This document shows, one piece after another, positions 33,701 to 44,800 of a DNA stretch of 64,000 nucleotides. Source of the stretch: Amyelois transitella (lineage: Eukaryota > Arthropoda > Insecta > Lepidoptera > Pyralidae); contig NC_083512.1 in the NCBI RefSeq assembly GCF_032362555.1, positions 5,196,001 through 5,260,000 on the forward strand. The letters run 5' to 3'. The stretch's first letter is position 1. Each line of letters opens with the position of its first letter. The notes beneath the pieces were generated by a model. That model was not told the origin of the DNA. It made no database searches and worked only from the letters and a program-made list of their open reading frames with translations. The translations under genes were made by a program, and so were the position numbers.

Positions 33701-35909
33701 GCGATCATCGCGACCAATAGGGTTATTCACGAACGTCGACAATGTATCACGTATTCACGAACTTTAGATTAATTTTCCCTCACTCTCTTGTTCGGTTTAC
33801 TTTAAAGATAGGTCATATCACATGTCATCTTAACATTGATCAATAGACCTGAGACCGGCAAGTCACTTTCCGTCGTTACAAGGGCATAAGGAAAGGGTGG
33901 ATGATATCATCCATCGTCTTATCATTCTTTAAATCTTTGTTAATAGCGAACAACGAAACGTCACAATACAGAGAAATGTTCAGAATATAAAAAAGAGTGA
34001 AACAACACAAAACTAATTAAGTAACTAGGCAAAGAAACAATTCTTGGTGATAATATCCCAATCTTGAAAAGGGTTGAAATTTAAACTTACGTGTAAGGTA
34101 AGGTTTCGCCATAATATCTGTGCTCAGTGTATATCTGATAGCCCTGGTTCTCTACAGCCATGTGGAACATGTTGCCGCCTCGGAGCCAGCCCTCGGCAAT
34201 ATTCCATTCGCCGCCGACCATAATGAATACTGGGTACCCGTCACCGCCGAAGTAGTCTTCATTGTACATGAAGCGCTTTTAAATCAAATACTAGATATAT
34301 TTTCAATCAATCCGTATAAAACTCTTGCGTTAATGACTAACTTGTAAACGTGTACCTACTTGCATAAGGAAATTTGCCATGGTACGTAGGGTTGACACAT
34401 AAATCTTGAATAAATAATTACAGGACTTTCCAAAATTCCCACGGGAACATGTATTTAAATTGAATTTTCTATTCGTAGGGTACCTACTCTATAAAATGAT
34501 TTTTATTTTCTAGATACCTTCCAAAAACTATTAAACATACTAATGCAGTCGCTATCCATTAACAAAATATGTACATTACACATGTATTTATAATTTGATA
34601 AGAATTAGCCGATCCAATTTATAACGACTCAACAACACATGACCCATCCCTTGTTATACAATAAAAACTACGTCATAATTATGTTTATTGTTACTTACCA
34701 TTTGAAAAGTATCCGAGTTATGTGGATCAAAATGATCTACCGGCATAGTGATCCACGAGGTGATGACATTTCTTTCGACTACGGCCTGTCTCTGCAAGTC
34801 TTCAGGTGGTTGTAAGTCCACTCGGAAAGTTGGGACTACCTCCTGGCTCCAGCTCAGAGGAACACATAGCAGTAGAACAAGAAATACCTGAAAGGTTTAG
34901 AACATTAAAACTTGCATCATTTAGCGCTTAGTTTTAAAAAAAAATATCGCAACACAAATTTTGTTTACGCCAAGATTTGACAGCTGTAAAGCTTTGTATT
35001 TATTATAGGAATATCCTTCTTACTTCCTACTACTATTATAAATGCGAAAGTTTGTATGGATGTATGGATGTTTGTTACTCTTTCACGCAAAAACTACTGA
35101 ACCGATTACCATGAAATTTGGTATGTAGGTAGCTGAAGACCCAGAATAACACATAGGCTACTTTTTATCCCAGAGTTCCCGCGGGATTGATAGGGTTTCC
35201 ATGCGGACGAAGTCGCGGGCGGCCTCTATAAATAATTTAACGCAAAACCTAAGGACCCTTTATAATTAAACTTTCCGTATTTCTTATTTCCTAATTTCCT
35301 AATGTGATTTCTTAATATGGCCAATAGCACGTGATCATAGTGGTATTTCCCTGGTTGTATAGCCGATATAACCTCAGACTCTACAAAGTCTACATATCCT
35401 AGAACAACCCTAGTATTATTATAGGAAAACAAACCACATTAAGTTTTTTACTTCAGTTTAGTGAGACCATTTGAGATCGGCATAGATAGGTTCGAATTAG
35501 AATGAATTTATTCTGAAATCAATCTTAATATTTAAATACTCTTAAATTTAATTACAATTATACTTTACTAGCTGTGCCCGCGACTTCGTCCGCGTGGAAT
35601 AGTTATTTTAGGCATCATTGTAGCATCAAGGATGAAGAATTTTCCCCGTTTTTTTTACATTTTCCATTATTTCTTTGCCCTTAATAGTTGAAACGTGATG
35701 TTATATAGCCTAAAGCCTTCCTCGATAAATGGTCTATTAAACACAAAAAGAATTTTCAATTCGAACCAGTAGTTCCTGAGATTAGCGCGTTCAAACAAAC
35801 AAACTCTTCAGCTTTATAATATTAGTATAGATAGTTACTTAATATAATTACAAACATTTACAGAAGATACAGATGAAAATTTGTAGAAATAAATAAATGC
35901 ACTCACCAT
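27701..35909 (-). CDS. Secreted S28 serine carboxypeptidase (PRCP/K12H4.7-like)
   Basis: Exons 35909-35907 (ATG only), 34887-34699, 34275-34091, 33634-33402, 32790-32652, 31992-31847, 31352-31239, 31105-30967, 30614-30441, 27809-27701; 476 aa, all phases agree. Exon 2 gives a signal peptide (VFLVLLLCVPLSWSQ) and VDHFDPHNSDTFQM, the usual S28 start. Nucleophile Ser is in YGGSYAGNM (exon 4), Asp in GTIDPWHVLG (exon 9), His in RASHCFDM (exon 10). YYQTCTEYGYFQ is also family-typical. S28 enzymes (prolylcarboxypeptidase, thymus-specific protease) cleave after proline in secreted or lysosomal settings; in caterpillars a gut or salivary role is plausible but not shown. The His-bearing last exon is cut off by a 2.6 kb intron that is mostly transposon. 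Confidence 0.95.
28131..28851. mobile_element. piggyBac-like MITE A (713 bp) in last intron of S28 gene
   Basis: TTAA at 28131-28134 and 28848-28851. The ends CCTTTTAACCGC and, from the other side, CCTTTTAAGCGC form the inverted repeat. A second inverted pair inside reads ttgccgtgcccct (near 28172) and its near-complement (near 28807). There is no coding content. Near its right side a 48 bp unit is duplicated in tandem. Confidence 0.8.
28636..28731 (+). repeat. 48 bp exact tandem duplication
   Basis: Two adjacent copies, 28636-28683 and 28684-28731, starting catccctagacggctatg and ending aaaaaactttttga. They look identical, so the duplication is recent. Confidence 0.9.
28848..30375 (+). mobile_element. 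piggyBac-like element B (1520 bp), deletion derivative
   Basis: TTAA at 28848-28851 (shared with element A) and 30372-30375. Terminal repeats are CCCTTAAATTGGCAG and, from the right, CCCTTAATTTGGCAG. Several copies of a catacattgccaa-type motif lie inside both ends (direct at 29224-29300, inverted near 30165-30240). It carries the N-terminal part of a piggyBac transposase and no catalytic domain. Confidence 0.9.
29028..30020 (+). CDS. piggyBac transposase, N-terminal part only
   Basis: Two exons: 29028-29063 (MAARRSSSVLTK, then GTATTT) and 29400-30020 (after ccag), in phase, 218 aa. The order is a Ser/Pro/acidic leader, a basic patch (KTRSRRRQP), then the conserved entry to the DDE domain, ALDYFYKFFSPDILTDIVEQTNSYS. 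After that the frame runs about 15 residues to a stop, so the three catalytic Asp are absent. The intact frame suggests a recent internal deletion. A protein with only the N-terminal domain could not transpose; whether it is made is unknown. Translation from an ATG at 29340 inside the intron is less likely. Confidence 0.75.
31555..31705 (+). repeat. Dispersed repeat with CGCGCAAGCAAAGATT motif, copy 2
   Basis: Matches the block near 2055-2170 (tcgcgcaagcaaagatt, then the CGFPGVTPSLAE-coding stretch). It sits in the S28 intron between exons 6 and 7. It has no gene function that I can see. Confidence 0.45.
32297..32545 (+). repeat. Repeat of the GAGGAAACCTGCACA family
   Basis: Landmarks gaggaaacctgcacatt, gtgtaaaaaaacctggc and atctaggatcatggtcgc recur at about 50521-50640, 50997-51150 and 58012-58160. 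This small repeat lies in introns of three different genes here (S28, FAM76, NPAT). Confidence 0.6.
33061..33300 (+). repeat. TATG-tailed dispersed repeat, copy 8 (full length)
   Basis: Runs from tgccgtgtggttcccggc to gaagtgaccatatgtatgta, with a short internal duplication around ttgggattcttcttctc. It lies in the S28 intron between exons 4 and 5. Confidence 0.9.
35030..35225 (+). repeat. Lepidoptera-type repeat in S28 intron 1
   Basis: Begins actactattataaatgcg aaagtttg, contains ctgaaccgattaccatgaa, and ends gcggacgaagtcgcgggcg. These end motifs are shared by many small lepidopteran repeats. No coding content. Confidence 0.65.
35570..35833 (-). repeat. Lepidoptera-type repeat, second copy in S28 intron 1
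   Basis: Begins actagctgtgcccgcgactt and ends agctttataatattagtata, the same two end motifs as 35030-35225 in the opposite direction but with a different middle. Probably a SINE-type element. Confidence 0.65.
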
Positions 35910-36124
35910 TTCAAACGGAAACAATTTTTCTTGACACCATTATAATACAACTAAATTTCCAATTAGATATGTTTACAATTGGACACATTAATCAGCTTTA
36001 TCTTATCCTAATCACAAAAATGTGGAAAGATAGAGCCTCAGCAATATATTCATTAATAATTCTAAGATTGTCTAGTTAATATTTACGCCAAAAGAGAGAT
36101 ATGACAGCTAATATTAAAAATTAG

Positions 36125-37604
36125 TAGTGTCCGACCGAAGGTCTATTTTTGGCCGAAGCCGAAGCCGAAGCCGATTAATCGGCTATCGCCACAACCTTCG
36201 GCCGAAGCCGAAGCCGAAGGTTTATATTCTCTCAGCACTCAGTACTTAATTTTGTTCAATATTGTCTACAAGCTACAATTAATATTAAAATCATTTCAAA
36301 ACCTCAATATTGAAGGTTTATATATTGACTGTCTCATATAGAAGTTGATGATATATCATAGAGGTGGTTGGTTTAGAGATAAACTAGCTGTTGCCCGCGA
36401 CTTCGTCCGCGTAAATTTCGAGTTGAATTTTAATCATACAGTCAGATACAGACAGACAAAAAATGTAAAAAAAAAATTCTCTATCCGTTTCAGTCAAAAT
36501 ATTAAATGTACAGAAAAAATATTTTTACCGTTTTATTGTATGTAGTATTTTGATTTTCAGTTTTTTTACATAAAATACTCAAACAATACAAAAAAATATA
36601 TTTTTAATAATAAAAAATATCTTGTAATTGTTGGGATTCGAACTTGGACCGCCAACTTCACAGTCTCACGGGCTAACCACTGGACCATCGAAGCCGTTGC
36701 GTTGGTGTCGAAATTAAAGTAGACTACATACATATGGTCACGTCTTTATCCCTTGCGGGGTAGACAGAGCCAACAGACTTGAAAAGTCTGAATGGCCACG
36801 TTCAGCTATTTGACTTAATGATAGAATTGAGATTCAAAAAAGTGATAGGTTGCTCGCCCATCGCCTATAAAAGAATCCCAAGTTTGTAAGCCCATCCCTT
36901 AGTCGCCTTTCACTTATATTTATATGTTATAGGTATAATGCCGTCGTATAATGATAAATGACTTTGAATTTTTAATTTCGCAACTTATTTGCAGGCATAC
37001 TGATGATTACTTGAGTTCATTCAAATGTCGATAACTTTTTTTTTGTGAACCGATTTTTATGAAACAAACTTTAAATGTTATTCTGAGTTAAAACAAAGCA
37101 ATTGGTGAAAGTTTGAAGTAAATCGGTTTAGTACTTTCGGAGATAATCGTGATCATACATACAGACAGACAGACAAGAAATTAAAAAAAATATATTTTTG
37201 CTTTCTATTATTCATTCTAAGTGTCCCTCTATCCATTTCAGTCGAAAATACTAAATGTACCTAAGTACAGACAAAATATTTTTACTGTTTAATTATATGT
37301 ATAGATAAAAGTTTGTGATTTACCTACTGGTAAAAATAATGATTTGATTTCTTACAAAAACACTCGTTTAAATACACGTACGGACTTGTTTTGATGCATG
37401 CAATCAGCAATGTGATATTTTGACAGTGACTCCCCGCCGCCTCATGACTTTCGTAACAGTTCGTTCAATCTCGACGGTCGCTCGGACCTTCGGCGAAACC
37501 TTCGGCTTCGGCCGGATTTTGGGCCGAAGCCGAATGTTTCGCCGAAGGTGGATTTTTTGGCCGAAGGTGGCCGAAGCCGAAGCCGAAGCTTCGGTCGGAC
37601 ACTA
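36125..37604. mobile_element. hAT-like non-autonomous element with GCCGAA arrays
   Basis: A perfect 16 bp inverted repeat TAGTGTCCGACCGAAG forms both ends (36125-36140, 37589-37604). It is flanked by an exact 8 bp target duplication AAAATTAG (36117-36124, 37605-37612), the size made by hAT transposases. Arrays of GCCGAA lie just inside both ends, as expected for subterminal binding sites. A SINE block (36378-36935) has been inserted into it. No transposase frame is present. It lies just upstream of the S28 gene's first exon, within about 220 bp of the ATG, and may touch its promoter. Confidence 0.9.
36378..36935 (-). repeat. tRNA-type SINE joined to a TATG repeat, copy B
   Basis: Reverse-complement relative of 26453-27010 with the same junction between the tRNA-like part (about 36641-36705) and the TATG repeat (36722-36912), and the same outer ends ctagctgttgcccgcgac and atgttataggt. 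It is inserted within the hAT-like element. Confidence 0.8.
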
Positions 37605-37919
37605 AAAATTAGGTACATATACCTAAGTATACCTCGTATAAGTAACTTAGAAATAAAGAAATATTTATAAATTCCACATTTAGAAAAAAAATATATATTC
37701 GGATTATTCTGAACTAAAGTGACTAGAAAACGATATCTATTCGCCAGGAATAAAGGAAATCATCTCTTTGTGCCAAATTTCAAATCTCAAGACTCGGCGG
37801 TTTGAACTGTGCGATGATATGTCGGCCAATAATATACTTTTATTCGTTAAGCATTTTTACAGCATATATGGACGATAAATTGAGAAGGTTTCCATAATAA
37901 CTAATCATATAAAAAGTGA

Positions 37920-38020
37920 AGGAAAAGCAAAGGAAGTATACAGGGATCGTGGCAAGTGGAAAGAGGTAGTCTCTGCCTACCCCTCCGGGAAAGAGGCGTG
38001 ATTTTATGTATGTATGTATG
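37920..38020 (+). mobile_element. LINE 3' end, 101 bp
   Basis: The last 3' bases of the LINE family at 23840-25111, including cagggatcgtggcaagtgg, cccctccgggaaagaggcg and the TATG tail. It is flanked by an exact 12 bp target duplication tataaaaagtga (37908-37919, 38021-38032). It shows that this LINE recognises its own tail and usually aborts early. Confidence 0.92.
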
Positions 38021-38454
38021 TATAAAAAGTGACAACTAGATTTTCTCCCACACAAATAATTTGTTCATCTCATCGGTCTGATGAATTTGAATGTAAAAAT
38101 TCCAATTCTTCAGACCTATATTTGCTTTTTGCATGTTTCTTTGGATTGTTCTTTGGATAAGAGTGTAAAACTTTTTTATCCGAATATCAGGATTTCTCAA
38201 TTACCATCTTTATCCGATAACACTTGATTAGGTAACTAGGTACCTACTTATGTACTCAAATTTTAATCTAATCAAAGAAACTGTTTGTTAATTGTTATTT
38301 ATTAGCCAATTAATTATAATTTATACGCTCCTTTAACATATGTACATTGCATATGGCGTGTCGTTCTGTTGCTCAAACTTCCCTTTTGTATAGATACCTA
38401 TGTGATTAAATTTTATGGGTGAAAATATATATAATAAATCATAATATATTAACA

Positions 38455-38708
38455 TTCCCGGCACCAATACAAAAAAGAATGGGACCACTCCATCTCTTTC
38501 CCATGGATGTCGTAAAAGGCGACTAAGGGATAGGCTTACATACTTGAGATTCTTTTTTAGGCGATGGGTTAGCAACCTGTCACTGTTGAATCTCAATTCT
38601 ATCTTAAAGCCAAATAGCTGAACGTGGCCTATCAATCTTTATAAGACTGTTGGCTCTGTCTACCCCGCAAGGGATATAGACGTGATTATATGTATGTATG
38701 TGTATGTA
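38455..38708 (+). repeat. TATG-tailed dispersed repeat, copy 10 (full length)
   Basis: From ttcccggcaccaatac to gacgtgattatatgtatgtatg. It lies 150 bp downstream of the CAP gene's stop codon. Well preserved. Confidence 0.9.
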
Positions 38709-38832
38709 TTAACATTTATAGAATTCTGAAAACATAGATATAAGTATATACATACAAATTTGGATATTATCTAATCATAAGACTTTTTCAAGTCGGCGGA
38801 ATAACATACACCTTATTTACATAGGTATTACT

Positions 38833-38838
38833 TTTATT
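38833..38838 (-). terminator. Poly(A) signal of CAP gene
   Basis: AATAAA on the minus strand, about 20 nt beyond the TAG stop, giving a very short 3' untranslated region. Confidence 0.55.
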
Positions 38839-38856
38839 GATTGTAGCACTTTAAAT

Positions 38857-41800
38857 CTAAGCTGGACATTTATCGCCGTAAGGTTGGCTGCAATCACTGA
38901 CACCACATATAAGTTTATGGCTTGCTACCCCGGATTGATACGGGGCCTTTCCGATGATATTTCCACTGAAAATAAAAACAACACATTTAAAAACGGTTTA
39001 CTTTAAATTCATTTACTTTAAGTTTTTGTGTGTGACGTCGTTTTTGAGCTTTTCAAATAGGTACTACGTTCGCTCAACTTCTGTAATGATAGGTTTAAAT
39101 ATGTCACGATCATGGGCATATATGGGTTAGGTAGGTATGTATGATCTTGGAATAGGCGTTTAAAGCAAATCCTACGAAAAGTATAAGTATAAATTGCGTT
39201 CTTTCCTGTCATTTCTCCTAAGTCCTCAAGTAGATGCGAATGTTTTATGAAAATTGGTCAATAAGATAATGCGTGAAAGCGAACAAACACAATATCTCAA
39301 TACTTTAGCTCCAATATATTAAGCATGTTTAGGTGATTTTTCTCTTATAGCCCAGTCATTTAAGGGTTTCACCTCGGAATGAAAGATAATAAGCTGAAAA
39401 TTGGTATAAACCTTTGTTTTGTCGTTCTATATGTTGTCTCAAAAGCGTGTCCGCGTCTTAAGATATCTATTGAAGTTTAAAGATCATGAAAATTGGTTTT
39501 TCGCGTATATCTCGCTTTCTATTGCTTAAATGATATTTTCATCTACATAAATGATGTAGAGTATAAAATTCTCTACAACTTTTGTTTTAACTTTTTTTTC
39601 ATACGATGAACCGTTTTTAAGGTAAAGCGTGAAGAGTGCGCAGCGCACAGTCATACTCGTATATGGTCTAATGCAAGGTCAAGCCTGAGTTACGGTTATT
39701 AGTACGTTGTATAAAGTCAATTATTTATGTACTAATTATACATTGCTTATATTTTAACAAAATAAGTAACTTAATTATTTATATTTAACTGTAGTGTATT
39801 ATTAATTCTAAAACATACGTTTTCTTTAAAACGTGTAAATTTTTTAATACTTATATGCTTGAAAATGAAATCCTGGAGCCCATAAGAACGTTATTACCTC
39901 CAGCACCAACCGAAGATAGCGAGATATACGCGAAAAACCAATTTTTATGACCTTTGACCTTGAATATCTTAAGACGCGGACACGATATCAATTGTGACTT
40001 TTGAGACGACATTTAGAACGACAAAACAAAGGTTTATACCAATTTACAGCTTATTATCTTTCATTCCGAGGTTGTTCCCTTTTTTTGCCTAATATGACTG
40101 GGCTATTATTTGCTTGCTTGCTTTAAGACTTATTAAGCGCAAATAAAAGACTAAATGTCTTGATACAATTTTTGAGGCAAAGCTTAATGCGAATGTGTAT
40201 GTACCTAATTAATAAAGCAAATAAAATAATTGATCTTACGCAGGTCCGTAGTTGCAAACAAGGAAGTAGCTGTACCATCCGGGATTCTTAGAAAACTTTG
40301 ATATACCACAACCGACGTAGACTGAATTAGACCATGCCATCTGAAAGTAAATAAAATAATAATCATTTCACCCAGAAATGAAAAAATCATCTTACTCTAT
40401 GATATTTTATTTTAAACGTGATTGTGACATGTACAGATAAAAAAAAACACAGGGTTGATGATAAATTTAAGGTCCATGGCAGACAAAGACTAGCCCTCTT
40501 TTATTTAAAATGTTTTTATCGTTATATGGGTCTTTTGAGAAAAAACATGGACGTTAAAAAAACCTATCTTCATCACCACAGGACAAATTAGTTAATTTTT
40601 CACATTAATATTTATAAAAAAAACAAGTCAGGTGCTTGTCGGATCCCGCGCATTGTAGGGTTCACACATACATACATTCAGTCAGAAAAGTATCGGGAAT
40701 GGATTATTTATTTATGGTTCCAAATTCAAATTTTTGTTTTTTTTGTTGTTGTTAGATTGGCACAACTGTTTTCCATTTTGGCGCGGAGTTTGAGTTGCAT
40801 CTGTTGTTTACATTAAATACAGTGCTATTTTTAGTTATATCATATCTAGTGTGTATTGCTAATTTCATAATGGATAAAAACATCGAACAAAGAGTTTGTC
40901 TTAAATTTTGCATTGCCAATGGAATATCGTGTTCGGAGTCACTGAAAATGTTACAGAAGGCTTACGGTGAATCGACTTTATCAAAAACTCGTGCTTATGA
41001 GTGGTACAAAGCGTTCAAAAGCGGTCGAGATGTGATGGAAGATTTGCCTCGCTCTGGTAGGCCATCAACGTCTGCAACTGAAGTTAACATCGCAAAAGTG
41101 AAGGAAATAGTGACTGAAAATCCTCATTCAACTTTGCGAGAGATAGCCACCGAACTTTCTGTATCTCACGAGTCGATCCGTACCATTTTAACTAATAATT
41201 TGGGTATGAAACATGTTGCCGCTCGGCTAGTCCCAAAAGACCTGAATTTTTTTCAAAAACTCAATCGCATGAGAGTCGCTGAGGACATGCTAGAACGAGT
41301 CAATTCCGACCCAACATTCATGAAACGCATTGTTACTGGTGACGAGACGTGGGTTTACGAGTTTGACATGCAAACTAGTCAACAAGCTTCGGAGTGGCGC
41401 CTTCCAACTGAACCGAAACCGAAAAAACCACGCCAAAGTCGTTCAAAAGTCAAAGTCATCTTGACTGTTTTCTTTGACTATCGCGGTGTTGTGCACTCGG
41501 AATTCTTGCCGGAAGGTCAAACGGTAAATAAGGAATATTATTTGAGTGTTATGCGGCGTTTAAGAGAGCAAATCCGACGAAAAAGGCCAGATTTGTGGAA
41601 AGAAAATTCTTGGATTTTGCACCATGATAATGTTGCAAAATCCAAGAATAACCTTGTAACCTTCGCACAAGGCCATCATTGTGAACGAATTTTTAACCAA
41701 ACACTCAACAAATACCATCGAGCAACCACCATATTCACCAGATATGGCTCGCCGACTTTTTTCTTTTTCCTAAACTCAAATTACCACTTCGTGGCACCCG

Positions 41801-44800
41801 TTTTCAATCGGTAGAAGACATAAAAGAGAATTCGCGGCGAGAACTGACCTCAATTCCGGAAACAGCGTTTAAAAAATGTTTTGATGATTGGATTATTCGT
41901 TGGCGTAAGTGTATCGTTTCTAAAGGAGCATATTTTGAAGGTGATAAAATAAATTTGGATGAATAACAAACAGTTTGTGTATTATTGATCTTTTCCTGCT
42001 ACTTTCTTGACAGAGTAGTATGTATCTTAAAATGAACCCTTATAGCGCGGTGGCAACTAAAGAAAAGAATATGTCAAGCTCCGCGCGCCGCGAAGTTCCT
42101 AACACGCTACTATTGAAGTATGTATAAGTAGTTAAAACTTAGTTCATAAATTTATATAAAGTACTTACTTGTACTTTTATGTAACTCCCAACTGTCAAGT
42201 AATTTTCAAATTCCGAGTACAGTTGGTCGCCTATAACTTATTACTTTTTCTTTACTACTCAGCTCTGATAGCTTTCCTTTAAAATTACAGCTCTGTAAGT
42301 TAGTGTAGGAAGTAGTAAACGGTAGTACCGTTTACTAAATCAAAACAAATAAATTCAATTGTGGAAAAATTATAATCCCAATTGGATAAGTAATTTAACG
42401 ATTTGCTAATTGACATAAGCAATCTGTTACGTTAGTTTTCTAGCGGTTTCTTTATACAAATTGTTATCAACTAATTTTACCTATAGACCGATACAGGACA
42501 TAGGCGTGATTTAACTAAGTATGATATTTCTTTTCAACAGTTATTCTGTTGTTATATTTTATAAATTTCTATGATAATTTTGAAAACGATTTGGTCAATT
42601 AAATGCACACAAAGGCATTTATTTTCATCCGACCTCAGTGATCATTATGATAAGATCACAAACGCAGACATGTATTATCTTTACTTATATTTAGTGTGTG
42701 AACATTTTTTTTTAAACCATTACATACTCGTACCTACTACGATGAATTAATTTTAGGCCCATTCAATACGATGTTTTATTTTAAAACGTGGAAGTAGATT
42801 TAATTGTCTGAAGGTTTAAATAAAAAATAACTCAAAACTGATGTAACATTATAGTATTCAAATCTCAATACCATAAAATTTCATCCAGTTGTCTGTTGCC
42901 TTACAGTCTTTTCGAGACTGTTAGCATCATCTGCCCCGTAAGGGAAACAAACATTATTAATATACGTACATATGTGATATAACATTAAACATATTGTTTA
43001 AATTAAAATTGATTAAATAGACACGTTATCACCTTTATAACATTTTCAACGCGGTCTGGAACTGGAAAGCAGCCCAAGGTCTGCGTTAGAGCATAATCCT
43101 GGAGAACTCAAATACGAACCTGTGTGTAGTGACCTATCTGAGGTCCATTTCCGTTAGCAAAATCGGAAATCATTAAAGGGCCATAAGTGTAGTCCTTATA
43201 CTCATTAAACCAGGAATCTAAAGCGGCCTCCGTGTTGAATTTCTGGTTAGAGTTCGTGGTCGAGAACATGTAGATATTCTCGCCGGTAAGAAACCTTCCC
43301 GAACCTGCAAAATAAGCTTTAATAAAGAAAAGAGTAGGTACCTATTACGTTTTTTTACCTAGTAGATACGCATAATTATGAAAATAACTATAACCTATTA
43401 TTGTTTTGCTATTACATCGTTATTTTCTGTTCCCAATCAGTGGCTGCATGGTCGATAACATTTTCATTATAATTAATACTTACTTACATAGGTACTAGGT
43501 AAATCACGCATCATTCCCGGTGGGTAAGCAGAGACTACGTCTTTCTACTGACCACGATGCCTGCATAATTTTGTGTGAATTACATACATACATATGGTCA
43601 CGTCTATATCCCTTGCGGGGTAGAACAGTCTTGAAAAGACTGAATGGCCACGTTCAGGTATTTGGCTTAATGATAGAATTGAGATTCAAGTAGTACCTAA
43701 CAGGTTGCTAGCCCATCGCCTAAAAAAGAGTCCCAAGTTTGTAAGAGATGGAGTGGTCCTATTCTTTTTTGTATTGGTGCCGGGAACCACACGGCACTGA
43801 ATTATTAAGTATAATATACTTTTAACTGCAACCATTAATCAAGATTGAAGAATACTTACCAATAGTGTTATCAGGATTGTGTTGGAAATTGTTTTTCGAT
43901 GCCCATTTAGAAGCTTTTGCCGCAAGTTCGTCGTCCCATATCTGAAATAGGCATACTGTCGAAATTAATTGGAACATCGTTCCCGTGGAAATTATGAGAG
44001 AGAAAAGTAGCGTATGTTACACTTGTGGTTTTACAGAGGGTGTTCCAGAGTATTTATTAACCGGTTATCGCCCCCTTATCGAACGAAAGTTGACAATGCA
44101 TTTGTCTTAACATCTATCTCTTTTTATCATTCAGGATAACCATAAAGCTCGAAAGAGAGGCAAATTGCTTTTCAATGTTTGTGAGTAGGTAAATTACCAA
44201 ATCGGAGTACATAATGGCAAGTAAAACAAAAAAAAACCGTTATCAATTCTGAGAGTTCTAACTCATTTCAACAATTAGCCATTCATTTCTCAGTTATCGC
44301 TTTTACTCGTAAAACATTGTTTGATTTGTTCCCTTTTGACGAGATAATTTTCCAATTCTAATATAAACATTTTTAGTATTTAGGAATTGGAGTAAAGAGT
44401 ACCTTATAAATAATAAATTACATAACTTTTCTGTTAATGAGTTCTAAACTAAAACCTATAAAAACATAGTTAGGATTAATTAAATTTTCCTTTAGCTAGA
44501 TAATGTTTTGAAAATAAAAAAATATCGTTAAGTGCACATATTCCATTTCGTTTCTGTTTCTATTAACAACAATAGATAGTATACCTATATTTATGTAGGT
44601 TCTTACCAAATACTTCATTTCCTCTGCTGGGGGCTGTCCTTTTACTTCACCATGTGCCAATTTTAATCGCCTCGCGTTGTGGCCGTCTACTAATTCACTT
44701 ATTTGGTTACATGATAACTGTACAGCTAAAAAATAATTATTTATTTAAAAAAACAATCAACACATAGTTAGACATCTTTGTATAGTACCATATTTTTAAC

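Noticed and set aside
37420-37605. 61-codon Arg/Glu-rich frame
   Set aside because: It is the translated GCCGAA array and end of the hAT-like element.
40795-40869. N-terminal hydrophobic extension of the mariner transposase
   Set aside because: Mariner transposases start near MDK-type residues before the first helix; the extension is translated terminal DNA of the element.
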